Assembly: GCF_000202635.1 (NCBI RefSeq)
Contig: NC_015125.1
Coordinates: forward strand, 3,038,001 to 3,102,000
Source of the DNA: Microbacterium testaceum StLB037
GTDB taxonomy: Bacteria > Actinomycetota > Actinomycetes > Actinomycetales > Microbacteriaceae
DNA length: 64,000 bases
Direction: 5' to 3'
Shown in pieces: positions 34,583 to 44,438 of this stretch (position 1 is its first letter; every line of letters begins with the position of its first letter). A program made the translations under genes and the position numbers. A model generated the notes under the pieces. That model was not told where the DNA came from, ran no database searches, and saw nothing but the letters and a program-made list of their open reading frames with translations.

Positions 34583-34588
34583 ACGCTA
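34583..34588 (-). promoter_or_regulatory. Leaderless -10 box (TAGCGT) for the MFS gene
   Basis: Minus-strand TAGCGT-TATGGC-GTG: the box ends 6 nt before the start at 34576. Confidence 0.55.
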
Positions 34589-34853
34589 TCTCCCCCCTCC
34601 GACATCGATGTCGGAGGTGCGGGCGACGCTCGCCTGCGACACGCCGCGACACGCCGGAGACCCGAATCCACCGCCTGTGCAATGTCGGAACCCCCCTCTA
34701 GCGTGCGAGCTGTGGATGGATGCCGGGTCTCCCGGCGAGATCCGCGGAATGGCGGGCCTCGCGCGGCACCGAAGAGGGGCACGACCTGTGGATGAAATCG
34801 TGGACAACCTGTGTTGTATATGGGGAGAGCGGTGGAAAATCACACTCGTGTAA

Positions 34854-34901
34854 CTACTACCCCTTGTGGTTCCACCTGATGTCCGTCCCCATATGTAGTA
34901 T
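34854..34901 (+). promoter_or_regulatory. Tandem NrdR boxes upstream of nrdHIEF
   Basis: Two 16-bp sites, CTACTACCCCTTGTGG (34854-34869) and TCCCCATATGTAGTAT (34886-34901), resemble the NrdR consensus acaCwAtATaTwGtgt. Their 16-bp separation (32 bp start to start) is the spacing known for NrdR pairs. The 386-bp gap (34577-34962) otherwise holds only this control region, the MFS promoter and weak small ORFs. Confidence 0.65.
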
Positions 34902-34962
34902 TGAGGTCCCGGCGAGCCCCGCTCGTTCGGAAGATGAGTTTCTAGGGGAGAAAGAGAACAGA

Positions 34963-35196
34963 ATGGCGATCACGGTCTACACCAAGCCGTCGTGCGTTCA
35001 GTGCACGGCCACCTACCGCGCGCTCGACTCGAAGGGCATCGAGTACAACGTGCTCGACCTGTCGGAAGACGCTTCCGCGCTCGAGCAGGTCAAGTCGCTC
35101 GGCTACCTTCAGGCCCCCGTCGTCGTCACCGACGAGGACCACTGGTCGGGCTTCCGTCCCGACAAGATCGACGAGCTCGCGTCGCGCCTGGCGTGA
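34963..35196 (+). CDS. nrdH: NrdH glutaredoxin-like redoxin
   Basis: 77 residues, ATG 34963 behind GGGGAGAAAGAG. The active site is Cys-Val-Gln-Cys in '[15 protein letters not shown]' (about residues 11-14). The C-terminal half has '[20 protein letters not shown]', which carries the WSGFRP signature specific to NrdH. It is reduced by thioredoxin reductase and re-reduces the NrdE disulfide after each turnover. It is first gene of the ribonucleotide-reductase operon, with nrdI following after 28 nt. Confidence 0.97.
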   Translation: MAITVYTKPSCVQCTATYRALDSKGIEYNVLDLSEDASALEQVKSLGYLQAPVVVTDEDHWSGFRPDKIDELASRLA

Positions 35197-35224
35197 CCCC
35201 GCGACAGGCTCACCGACCCCCGTC

Positions 35225-35665
35225 ATGAGCGCTGTCCTGTCGGCGACCACGGCTCCGCTGCTCGTCTACTTCTCGAGCGTGTCGGGAAACACCGCACGTT
35301 TCATCGAGAAGCTCGGCATGCGGGCCCAGCGCATCCCCCTTCGGCCGACCGATTCGCCCCTCGTCATCGACGAACCCTTCGTGCTGGTCACCCCCACTTA
35401 CGGTGGGGGTGCCGGCCGGGGCGTCGAGAAGGGCGCGGTCCCCAAGCAGGTCATCCGCTTCCTCAACGAGGAACGGAACCGACGACACATCCGCGGAGTC
35501 ATCTCCGCGGGCAACACGAACTTCGGCGACGCGTTCTGCCTCGCCGGCGACATCATCAGCCGCAAGTGCAACGTGCCGCACCTGTACCGGCTGGAAGTAT
35601 TCGGCACGCCCGACGACGTCGAGCGGGTCACCGAGGGATTGGAACGATGGTGGAAGTTGAGCTGA
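35225..35665 (+). CDS. nrdI: NrdI flavodoxin-like activase of class Ib RNR
   Basis: 146 residues. The flavodoxin-like FMN phosphate loop '[16 protein letters not shown]' lies near the N-terminus and the 'TPTYGGG' and '[11 protein letters not shown]' segments contact the isoalloxazine. NrdI supplies oxidant (superoxide/peroxide) to assemble the dimanganese-tyrosyl radical in NrdF. The gene overlaps nrdE by 19 bp, which suggests translational coupling. Confidence 0.96.
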   Translation: MSAVLSATTAPLLVYFSSVSGNTARFIEKLGMRAQRIPLRPTDSPLVIDEPFVLVTPTYGGGAGRGVEKGAVPKQVIRFLNEERNRRHIRGVISAGNTNFGDAFCLAGDIISRKCNVPHLYRLEVFGTPDDVERVTEGLERWWKLS

Positions 35666-37803
35666 CCGACGTGGACTTCAAGACCGAAGCGCGGTTCGAG
35701 GGCCTGGATTACCACGCCCTGAACGCGATGCTGAACCTGTACGACGCCGACGGCAAGATCCAGTTCGACGCCGACAAGCGCGCGGCGCGGGAGTACTTCC
35801 TGCAGCACGTGAACCAGAACACGGTGTTCTTCCACTCGCTCAAGGAGCGGCTCGACTACCTCGTCGAGAAGGAGTACTACGAGCCGACCGTGCTCGAGAA
35901 GTACTCGATGGAGTTCATCCAGGAGCTGAACGACCGCGCGTACGGTGCCAAGTTCCGCTTCGAGACGTTCCTCGGCGCGTTCAAGTACTACACGAGCTAC
36001 ACGCTCAAGACCTTCGACGGCAAGCGCTACCTCGAGCGCTTCGAGGACCGCGTCGTCATGACCGCCCTCGCGCTCGCCGACGGCGACCAGCGTCTCGCGG
36101 TGCAGCTCGTCGATGAGATCATCTCGGGCCGCTTCCAGCCCGCGACCCCGACGTTCCTCAACGCGGGCAAGGCCCAGCGCGGCGAGCTCGTGTCGTGCTT
36201 CCTGCTCCGCATCGAAGACAACATGGAGTCGATCGCGCGCGGCATCAACTCCGCTCTGCAGCTGTCGAAGCGCGGCGGCGGCGTGGCCCTGCTGCTGTCG
36301 AACATCCGCGAGGCGGGTGCGCCGATCAAGCAGATCGAGAACCAGTCCTCGGGCATCATCCCCGTCATGAAGCTCCTCGAAGACAGCTTCAGCTACGCCA
36401 ACCAGCTGGGCGCCCGCCAGGGTGCCGGTGCGGTGTACCTCAACGCCCACCACCCCGACATCCTGCGGTTCCTCGACACCAAGCGCGAGAACGCCGACGA
36501 GAAGATCCGCATCAAGACCCTGTCGCTGGGTGTCGTCATCCCCGACGTCACGTTCGAGCTCGCCAAGAACGGCGAGGACATGTACCTCTTCTCGCCCTAC
36601 GACGTCGAGAAGGTCTACGGCAAGCCGTTCGGCGACATCTCGGTCACCGAGAAGTACCGCGAGATGGTCGACGACCCGCGCATCAAGAAGACCAAGATCA
36701 ATGCGCGCGAGTTCTTCCAGACCCTCGCCGAGATCCAGTTCGAGTCGGGCTACCCGTACATCATGTTCGAGGACACGGTGAACAAGGCCAACCCGATCGC
36801 CGGTCGCATCAACATGTCGAACCTCTGCTCGGAGATCCTGCAGGTCAACACGCCGACCACGTACAACGAGGACCTCTCGTACGACACCATCGGCAAGGAC
36901 ATCTCCTGCAACCTCGGCTCGATGAACATCGCGCTCGCGATGGACGGGGGCGACCTCGGCCTCACGGTCGAGACCGCGATCCGCGCCCTCACCGCGGTCA
37001 GCGTGCAGAGCCACATCGCCTCGGTGCGTTCGATCGAAGACGGCAACGACCGCTCGCACGCCATCGGCCTCGGCCAGATGAACCTGCACGGGTACCTCGC
37101 TCGCGAGCACGTCTACTACGGCTCCGAAGAGGGCATCGACTTCACGAACATCTACTTCTACACGGTGCTCTTCCACGCGCTGCGTGCCTCGAACCGTCTC
37201 GCGATTGAGCGCGGCACGGCCTTCGACGGCTTCGAGAACTCCACCTACGCCTCGGGCGAGTTCTTCGACAAGTACACCGACCAGGTGTGGGAGCCGCAGA
37301 CGGCCAAGGCGAAGGAGCTCTTCGCCGGTGTTCAGATCCCCACGCAGGACGACTGGCGCGAGCTGAAGGCCTCGGTCCAGGCGCACGGCATCTACAACCA
37401 GAACCTGCAGGCCGTGCCGCCGACCGGCTCGATCTCGTACATCAACAACTCCACGAGCTCGATCCACCCGATCGCGTCGAAGATCGAGATCCGCAAGGAA
37501 GGCAAGCTCGGTCGCGTCTACTACCCGGCGCCGTTCATGACGAACGAGAACCTGGAGTACTACCAGGACGCGTACGAGATCGGCTACGAGAAGGTCATCG
37601 ACACGTACGCCGCGGCGACGCAGCACGTCGACCAGGGCCTGTCGCTGACGCTGTTCTTCAAGGACACCGTCACCACGCGCGACATCAACAAGGCGCAGAT
37701 CTACGCGTGGCGCAAGGGCATCAAGACCATCTACTACATCCGTCTGCGTCAGCTGGCGCTCGAGGGCACCGACATGACCGAGTGCGTCTCGTGCATGCTC
37801 TGA
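35647..37803 (+). CDS. nrdE: Class Ib ribonucleotide reductase alpha subunit
   Basis: 718 residues from ATG 35647, inside the nrdI 3-prime end. It reduces NDPs to dNDPs. The redox-active Cys lies in '[15 protein letters not shown]' (about residue 183), the thiyl-radical region in '[12 protein letters not shown]', and the radical-transfer tyrosines near the end. The C-terminal shuttle is Cys-Val-Ser-Cys in 'TECVSCML'. There is no ATP-cone domain, as expected for NrdE, so control of activity is mainly transcriptional through NrdR. It works with NrdF in the cytoplasm. Confidence 0.98.
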   Translation: MVEVELTDVDFKTEARFEGLDYHALNAMLNLYDADGKIQFDADKRAAREYFLQHVNQNTVFFHSLKERLDYLVEKEYYEPTVLEKYSMEFIQELNDRAYGAKFRFETFLGAFKYYTSYTLKTFDGKRYLERFEDRVVMTALALADGDQRLAVQLVDEIISGRFQPATPTFLNAGKAQRGELVSCFLLRIEDNMESIARGINSALQLSKRGGGVALLLSNIREAGAPIKQIENQSSGIIPVMKLLEDSFSYANQLGARQGAGAVYLNAHHPDILRFLDTKRENADEKIRIKTLSLGVVIPDVTFELAKNGEDMYLFSPYDVEKVYGKPFGDISVTEKYREMVDDPRIKKTKINAREFFQTLAEIQFESGYPYIMFEDTVNKANPIAGRINMSNLCSEILQVNTPTTYNEDLSYDTIGKDISCNLGSMNIALAMDGGDLGLTVETAIRALTAVSVQSHIASVRSIEDGNDRSHAIGLGQMNLHGYLAREHVYYGSEEGIDFTNIYFYTVLFHALRASNRLAIERGTAFDGFENSTYASGEFFDKYTDQVWEPQTAKAKELFAGVQIPTQDDWRELKASVQAHGIYNQNLQAVPPTGSISYINNSTSSIHPIASKIEIRKEGKLGRVYYPAPFMTNENLEYYQDAYEIGYEKVIDTYAAATQHVDQGLSLTLFFKDTVTTRDINKAQIYAWRKGIKTIYYIRLRQLALEGTDMTECVSCML

Positions 37804-37823
37804 GCCGCTGACCACCCGACTGA

Positions 37824-38825
<1,002 letters not shown>

Positions 38826-38898
38826 GTTCGAGTGCGTCTCGGCATCTTCCGGCCCGACTCCGACGCCTCCGGGCGTGAGCCGTTTGGTCCGGGGGAGA

Positions 38899-39438
38899 TC
38901 ATGACACGCAGATGCGCGACCCCCGCTGAGCTGACCGTTGAACGGTCAGGTCAGCGGGGGTCGTTTCTTTTTTCGCGTTCGAGAGGCGCGGCGGCGACGG
39001 GGCCGCGGCCCGCCGGCCGGTGCGCTCCGGGATGCTCGGCCGAGTAGCGCCGCGCTGACGGACGATGCGACGCGCGTCACCTGACGCTTCGACGCCGGCC
39101 GCCCACCCGCCCGCGGTGACGGACTCCGTCACCGCATCCCACTCTGCGTGGCGTCGAGGATCCGAGATCAGGGCCCAGGTGGCATCCGGAGTCGCCGGCA
39201 CGAACGCGGTGGGGGACCGGTGGAGCGGGTCGTCGCTCGGTGCCGTCGGAGTGGATGCCGGGAGGGTGACCGCCTGGGTGAGGAGCTCGCCGATGATCTC
39301 CGGGGCCGTATCGAGCGAGTGGAGCACCGCGGTGACGAAGCCGCTCGGCTCGTCGTACTTCTTGTGGACGGCTTGGTGCGAGACGCCGAGGGCGTCGGCG
39401 ACGTTCTGCCGCGTGAGCCCCGCCTCGACCTGACGCAA
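38899..39438 (-). pseudogene. Degenerate HTH/SRPBCC-like gene fragment
   Basis: A 179-codon frame begins at TTG 39438. The first about 30 residues contain a good HTH ('TRQNVADALGVSHQAVHKKY'), and about residues 78-105 resemble the opening strand-helix of a SRPBCC/START domain ('ATPDATWALISDPRRHAEWD'). The remainder is low-complexity Arg/Pro/Ala and runs through the nrd terminator on the opposite strand. The C-terminal part of the second domain is therefore missing. No ATG/GTG start or ribosome site is evident. I read it as a 3-prime-truncated remnant. A short expressed HTH protein is possible. Confidence 0.4.
38919..38975 (+). terminator. Rho-independent terminator of nrdHIEF
   Basis: 21-base arms (38919-38939, 38941-38961) pair with one mismatch, beginning ACCCCCGCTGA, followed by the T-rich tract TCGTTTCTTTTTT. 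Confidence 0.92.
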
Positions 39439-39454
39439 AAACTTGCGTGAGAGC

Positions 39455-39502
39455 GATAATGCGTATTACTGTGGCATCCATCACCTGATAATCCGCATAA
39501 TC
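39455..39502 (+). promoter_or_regulatory. Paired LacI-type operators before the 39525 regulator
   Basis: GATAATGCGTATTAC (39455-39469) and GATAATCCGCATAATC (39487-39502) share GATAATnCG and imperfect dyad symmetry around a central CG. They start 32 bp apart (three helical turns) and contain -10-like GATAAT. They fit cooperative autoregulation by the LacI protein encoded next. Confidence 0.6.
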
Positions 39503-39524
39503 AGGGTCGCGTCAAGGAGGACGC

Positions 39525-40577
39525 ATGTCGCGTACCGAGTCACGTCGTGTCACCCAGCGTCAGATCGCCCAGCTCGCCGGGGTGAGTCAGGCGACCGTTT
39601 CTCTCGTCCTCAACAACCGGACCGGCGGAGACATCCGCATCCCGGACGAAACACGCGAGCGCGTGCTCCGCGTGATCGAGGAGACCAAGTACGTCGCGGA
39701 TCCGTCCGCCCGCCGCCTCGCCGGGGTCGACAATCGCATCCTCGGCGTCTTCACGTACGAGCCGGCCTTCCCGACGCGGAGCCTGGACTTCTACACGCCG
39801 CTGCTGAACGGTATCGAGGCCGGCGCGGAGGAGCTCGGAAGCGACCTGCTGCTCTTCACCAGCACTCCCGTGGTCGACGGGCGGCGTCGGCTTTTCCACG
39901 AGCGCAATCGCCTTCGTCTCGCCGACGGCGTTCTCCTGCTCGGTGTCGAAATGGATCCGAACGAGCTGGCGCGCCTCGTCATCGAGGGCTTCCGAGTGGT
40001 CGCCGTGGGTCGTCGCGACACTCCGGCCATCCCGTACGTCGGTATCGACTACACCGCGGCGACAGCCGAGGTGGTCAGGCGGGCGTTGGCGCTCGGGCAC
40101 CGGCGAGTCCTGTACCTCCGGCTGGACAGCGACGGCGAGTCGGTACGTGATCGCTATCAGGGAGTCCTCGACGCCACGGCGGCGGCCGACGTGGTTCTCG
40201 CGGATCGCCTCAGCGACGGGTCCGACCTCGAAGCGGACTGGCGCGAGATCACGACCTTCGCCCCGACGCTCGTGATCGCCGAGTCGCCCGAGGTCGCGCA
40301 GAGCCTGCACGATCGTGCGCTGCACGAGGGCTACGGAGTACCGCGCGACCTGAGCATCATCGCACTCGGCTCTTCGCCGCGCGTGAGCCCCGACGATGTC
40401 AGCTTCACGCGACTGAACCCGCCGCGCACCGAACTCGGACAGCGCGCGGTCCACCTTCTCGCGCGCCTGCTCTCGGACGACGACTACCCGTCGGCCGACG
40501 AGCTGCGGACCCTTCTCCCGTGTCCCATCATCGACGGCGCGACGCTGAGCGCGCCCACCCTGGAGGCTCGCCCATGA
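39525..40577 (+). CDS. LacI-family regulator of the polysaccharide locus
   Basis: 350 residues, ATG 39525 behind CAAGGAGG. The HTH 'VTQRQIAQLAGVSQATVSLVL' and hinge 'VADPSARRLAGVDNR' are followed by the sugar-binding regulatory domain ('RRALALGHRRVLYLRL' and 'DLSIIALGSSPRVSPDDVSF'). It overlaps the FAD oxidoreductase start by 4 bp (ATGA) and so heads the operon with the importer genes; PL8 follows after a 186-bp gap. It probably controls itself and that operon through the paired upstream sites. The inducer would be a xanthan-derived oligosaccharide if the locus assignment is right. Confidence 0.93.
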   Translation: MSRTESRRVTQRQIAQLAGVSQATVSLVLNNRTGGDIRIPDETRERVLRVIEETKYVADPSARRLAGVDNRILGVFTYEPAFPTRSLDFYTPLLNGIEAGAEELGSDLLLFTSTPVVDGRRRLFHERNRLRLADGVLLLGVEMDPNELARLVIEGFRVVAVGRRDTPAIPYVGIDYTAATAEVVRRALALGHRRVLYLRLDSDGESVRDRYQGVLDATAAADVVLADRLSDGSDLEADWREITTFAPTLVIAESPEVAQSLHDRALHEGYGVPRDLSIIALGSSPRVSPDDVSFTRLNPPRTELGQRAVHLLARLLSDDDYPSADELRTLLPCPIIDGATLSAPTLEARP

Positions 40578-42172
40578 GCGCACTGCACACCGAAGTCCTG
40601 GTCGTCGGCGGGGGGATGGGCGGCGTCGCGGCCGCACTCGCCGCGGCGCGACAAGGACGCCAGGTCGTCCTCACCGAGGAATACGAGTGGCTCGGCGGCC
40701 AGCTGACGAGCCAAGCGGTCCCGCCGGATGAGCACACCTGGATCGAGCAGTTCGGCGCCACCGCCAGCTATCGCGAACTCCGCGACGGCATCCGCGATCA
40801 CTATCGACTGTGGTATCCGCTCACGTCCGCCGCCCGGAAAGAGGTCGCGCTCAACCCGGGCGCCGGTCTCGTCAGCCGCCTCTGCGCCGAGCCCCGTGCC
40901 GGAGTCGCCGTGATCGAGGGGCTGCTCGCCCCCCACCTGTCCGCCGGGCGTCTTCGCATCCTGCGGGGTGTGCGACCGACCGCCGCGTTCCGGGAGGGCG
41001 ACCGCATCGATGCCGTCGAGGTCACGGCGGAGGACGGGACACGGACCCGCATCACCGCCGACTACGTTCTGGATGCCACCGAGCTCGGCGATCTCCTCCC
41101 GCTCGCGGAAGTGGAGCACGTCACCGGCTTCGAATCGCGCGCTCAGACCGGCGAGCCCAGCGCGCCCGAAGAAGCCCAGCCGGAGAACCAGCAGGCGTTC
41201 AGCTGGTGCTTCGTCATCGATCATGTCGAGGGCGACCACACCATCGACAAGCCGGACGACTACGACGAGTGGCGGGCGCGCCAGCCCGAGTTCTGGGGCG
41301 CGCCGATGATCTCGCTCACCGGCCCGCACCCGCGCACCCTTGAGACCTTCACGCGGACCTTCACCCCCACGATCGACGGGGATCCTCTGGCGATGCTCGC
41401 CGATCAGCGGGCCGGGGGAGGCGACGAGGAGCTCTGGACCTTCCGGCGCATCCTGGCCAAAGGTCTCTTCGACCCGGGCGCCTTCGACAGCGACATCGTC
41501 CTGGTCAATTGGCCGATGATCGACTACCTCGACGGGACCTTGACCGGTCCCGACCCGGAAGCCCACCGTCAGGCCGCGAAGCGGCAGTCGCTCGCGATGT
41601 TCTACTGGCTGCAGACCGAGGCCCCGCGCCCGGACGGCGGCCGGGGGTGGCCCGGCCTCCGCTTGCGCGGCGACGTCACGGGCACGGCGGACGGCTTCGC
41701 CCAGGCTCCCTACATCCGGGAGTCGAGGCGCATCGTGGCCGAGTACACCGTCGTCGAACAGGACCTCTCCATCGAGCTGCGCGGCCACGCCCGACCCGCG
41801 CAGTACCCCGACACGGTCGGTGTCGGGATGTACCGCATCGACCTTCATCCCACGACAGGCGGCGACAACTATCTCGACGTCGCCTCCGTTCCCTACGAGA
41901 TCCCGCTCGGGGCCATGATCCCCGTGCGAGTGGACAACCTGCTACCCGCGGGCAAGAACCTCGGCACCACGCACATCACCAACGGCGCTTTCCGCCTTCA
42001 CCCCGTGGAGTGGAACGTCGGCGAAGTGGCAGGCACGCTCGCCGCGTTCTGCCTCGAGCACTCGGTCTCCCCGCGTGAGGTTCGCGCACAGAGCGATCTT
42101 CTCTCCACCTTCCAGAACCGCCTGACCCAGCAGGGCGTCGAGCTGCACTGGCCCGACGTCACGGGCTACTAA
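40574..42172 (+). CDS. FAD-dependent oxidoreductase (FAD_oxidored family)
   Basis: 532 residues from ATG 40574; a longer frame begins in the regulator gene. The N-terminal dinucleotide fold is clear: 'TEVLVVGGGMGGVAAALAAA' followed by 'YEWLGGQLTSQ'. The C-terminal part closes the FAD site with 'DNLLPAGKNLGTTHITNGAFRLHP'. There is no signal peptide, so it acts in the cytoplasm. Proteins of this family occur in many carbohydrate loci and have often been mislabelled 'xanthan lyase'; reactions are mostly unknown. It could oxidise or reduce an imported sugar acid or ketal-bearing sugar. It lies between the regulator and the importer genes. Confidence 0.85.
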   Translation: MSALHTEVLVVGGGMGGVAAALAAARQGRQVVLTEEYEWLGGQLTSQAVPPDEHTWIEQFGATASYRELRDGIRDHYRLWYPLTSAARKEVALNPGAGLVSRLCAEPRAGVAVIEGLLAPHLSAGRLRILRGVRPTAAFREGDRIDAVEVTAEDGTRTRITADYVLDATELGDLLPLAEVEHVTGFESRAQTGEPSAPEEAQPENQQAFSWCFVIDHVEGDHTIDKPDDYDEWRARQPEFWGAPMISLTGPHPRTLETFTRTFTPTIDGDPLAMLADQRAGGGDEELWTFRRILAKGLFDPGAFDSDIVLVNWPMIDYLDGTLTGPDPEAHRQAAKRQSLAMFYWLQTEAPRPDGGRGWPGLRLRGDVTGTADGFAQAPYIRESRRIVAEYTVVEQDLSIELRGHARPAQYPDTVGVGMYRIDLHPTTGGDNYLDVASVPYEIPLGAMIPVRVDNLLPAGKNLGTTHITNGAFRLHPVEWNVGEVAGTLAAFCLEHSVSPREVRAQSDLLSTFQNRLTQQGVELHWPDVTGY

Positions 42173-42183
42173 GGAGCATTCAC

Positions 42184-43470
42184 ATGAAATCAGCAAAGAT
42201 GCTGAGCGCCGCGGCCGTCATCGCCGCTGCCTCACTCGTTTTCAGCGGCTGCAGCGGCTCCGGCCCCAGCGCCGACGAGCCGGTCGCACTCCGCATGACC
42301 GTCTGGACCTCGAATGAGGCGCAGCTCGCCCTCTTCAACGAGATCGCGGACGCCTACATCGCCGATCATCCCGAGGTGTCGAGCATCACGTTCGACCCGC
42401 TCGACTTCGACAGCTACACGACGACGCTGACCACCCAGTTGGCGGGCGGGAATCCGCCGGACATGGCGTGGCTCCTCGAGAACTCCGCTCCCGATTTCGT
42501 CTCGTCCGGAGCCTTGGTTCCGCTCAACGACACTCTGTCGTCGACGGAGGGCTACGAGCTCGACGACCTGTCCGAACCCGCGACTCAGCTCTGGCGCACG
42601 GAGGACGGCGATCTCGCCGCCTACCCGTTCTCCACCTCGCCGTTCGTCGTGTTCGCGAACGACGATCTTCTCGCCGCCGCAGGGCAGCCCACGGCTGCGG
42701 AGCTCCAGGCATCGGGCCAGTGGAACTGGAACACGCTGTCGGACATCGGCGCCAAAGTGAATGCCGCGACGGGGAAGGCCGGCTTCGTCGTCCGGGACTT
42801 CGAATACACGCAGTGGGACTACCTGTCCACCGTGTGGAACGGCTGGGGGGCGTCGCCGTGGTCCGCTGACGGCAAGACGTGCTCCTTCGATGCACCCGAG
42901 ATGGTCGATGCCTTCACCTTCCTGCACGACGCGGCCTTCACGAAGAAGTCCATGCCCGGACCGGGGACGACCGCGGACTTCTTCGCCGGAGACGCCGCGT
43001 TCACGGTGACGCAGATCTCGCGCGCGTCGCTCCTCAAGGAGTCCGGAATCACGTCGTGGGAGTTGCTTCCCCTTCCGGCAGGACCCGACGGTGAGTACTC
43101 GGTGATCGGCCAGGCGGGGCTGGGGGCTCTGGCTCAGGGCAAGCACCCCGAGCAGGCCGCTGACTTCATCGCCTACTTCACGAACCCGGAGAACTCAGAG
43201 AAGCTGGCGGCCTACTTCCCGCCGGCGCGCACGTCGCAGCTGACGGCGGCGACCCTCAGCGCGGCCAACCCCGTGTTGACCGAAGCCCAGCTCGCCGACG
43301 TCGTCGTCCCGGCGATCACCTCCGGCACCGTGCGGCCCTCGCACACCGGCGCCGCCGAGATCCAGCAGGAAGTGCGGTCGGGGCTCGACGGCCTGTGGGT
43401 CGCCGACGCTGACATCGCCGGCACGCTGCGCGGCGTCTGCGACACCATCGGCCCCCTCCTCGAGCAATGA
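42184..43470 (+). CDS. Sugar ABC transporter substrate-binding lipoprotein
   Basis: 428 residues, ATG 42184 behind AAGGAG. Its signal is a lipoprotein type with lipobox 'VFSGC' and Cys23. The MalE-like fold is visible in 'LRMTVWTSNEAQLALFNEIA', 'LTTQLAGGNPPDMAWLLE' and 'AAFTVTQISRASLLKESGI'. It binds an oligosaccharide outside the membrane and hands it to the two permeases that follow, with 4-bp and 11-bp overlaps. The membership in an operon with PL8 suggests products of the lyase as cargo. Confidence 0.93.
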   Translation: MKSAKMLSAAAVIAAASLVFSGCSGSGPSADEPVALRMTVWTSNEAQLALFNEIADAYIADHPEVSSITFDPLDFDSYTTTLTTQLAGGNPPDMAWLLENSAPDFVSSGALVPLNDTLSSTEGYELDDLSEPATQLWRTEDGDLAAYPFSTSPFVVFANDDLLAAAGQPTAAELQASGQWNWNTLSDIGAKVNAATGKAGFVVRDFEYTQWDYLSTVWNGWGASPWSADGKTCSFDAPEMVDAFTFLHDAAFTKKSMPGPGTTADFFAGDAAFTVTQISRASLLKESGITSWELLPLPAGPDGEYSVIGQAGLGALAQGKHPEQAADFIAYFTNPENSEKLAAYFPPARTSQLTAATLSAANPVLTEAQLADVVVPAITSGTVRPSHTGAAEIQQEVRSGLDGLWVADADIAGTLRGVCDTIGPLLEQ

Positions 43471-44438
43471 GCGGAGTCCTCGACGAGGCCCCCGTGGTCC
43501 TGGCCGCCGGCGCGTCACCGCGCGCCGGGGCCGGGCGCCCGGCGGAGAAGCGGCGTCGTAGCCGCCTCTCCCGCGGTGACACGCTGATCGGCTATCTCTT
43601 CGTCGCTCCGCAGGTCATCGGCATCCTGGCTTTCGTGATCCTGCCGCTGGCTCTGATCCTCTACTACAACTTCCACGAGTGGAACGTGCTCGCGAACACG
43701 TTCCGGTTCGTCGGCACGGAGAATGTCGAGCGGCTTTTCTCCGACCCGAAGGTCGCACCGGTCCTCGGAGCGACGGCGGTGTTCAGCATCGGTCTCGTGA
43801 TCGGAAACCTCGGCCTCGCACTGCTTCTCGCGGTGCTGCTCAACCGCAAGGTCCGCGGTATCACGTTCTTCCGGACCCTGTTCTTCTCGCCCGTCGTCGT
43901 CTCGCTGGTCGCATGGACGATCGTGTGGGGGTTCCTGCTCCAGGACGACGGTGGTATCAACGGTCTGCTCGCGATGATCGGCGTCGACGGGCCGAACTGG
44001 CTCCGCGAGGGCCCCACGGCGATGATCAGCGTGATCGTCGTCCAGGTCTTCAAGAACGTGGGCCTGAACATGATCCTGTTCCTGTCGGCACTCCAGGGTG
44101 TCCCCAAAGAGGTGACCGAGGCGGCATCCATCGACGGCGCCGGCAAGGCGGCGATCTTCGGGCGCATCACGCTTCCGCTGATCTCTCCGACGATCCTGCT
44201 GACGACCATCATCACGATCGTGGGGTCGCTGCAGGTGTTCGCGCAGATCGCCGTGTTGACGCAGGGCGGACCGGGGATCTCCACGACCGTGCTCGTCTAC
44301 TACCTCTTCCAGCAGGCGTTCGAGTTCCACCGGTTCGGCTACGGCTCGACTCTCGCGCTCGTCTTGTTCGTCATCGTCCTGCTCCTGACCATCGTGCAGT
44401 GGCAGCTCCGCAAGAGATGGGTCTTCTATGAGAACTGA
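43467..44438 (+). CDS. CUT1 sugar ABC transporter permease (MalF-like)
   Basis: 323 residues. ATG 43467 overlaps the binding-protein stop by 4 bp. The N-terminal tail of about 40 residues is Arg/Ala-rich and precedes six membrane helices. The EAA loop is 'EAASIDGAGKAAIFGRITLP'. It forms the translocation path with the next gene product. No nucleotide-binding protein gene lies in the operon, so the energising ATPase is probably shared. Confidence 0.93.
   Translation: MSGVLDEAPVVLAAGASPRAGAGRPAEKRRRSRLSRGDTLIGYLFVAPQVIGILAFVILPLALILYYNFHEWNVLANTFRFVGTENVERLFSDPKVAPVLGATAVFSIGLVIGNLGLALLLAVLLNRKVRGITFFRTLFFSPVVVSLVAWTIVWGFLLQDDGGINGLLAMIGVDGPNWLREGPTAMISVIVVQVFKNVGLNMILFLSALQGVPKEVTEAASIDGAGKAAIFGRITLPLISPTILLTTIITIVGSLQVFAQIAVLTQGGPGISTTVLVYYLFQQAFEFHRFGYGSTLALVLFVIVLLLTIVQWQLRKRWVFYEN

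Noticed and set aside
34711..34794. Two TGTGGATG motifs resembling DnaA boxes upstream of nrdH
   Set aside because: They have one and two mismatches to the DnaA consensus and no clustering; chance matches are expected.
34712..34853. Small leader ORFs (27 and 45 codons) upstream of nrdH, one preceded by a TAGCGT box
   Set aside because: Both lie between the MFS promoter and the NrdR boxes with no conserved composition; a promoter-like box alone is not enough.
34577..34962. Cobalamin riboswitch for the ribonucleotide reductase operon
   Set aside because: No B12-box core or stem array was found; class Ib enzymes with NrdR boxes do not need one.
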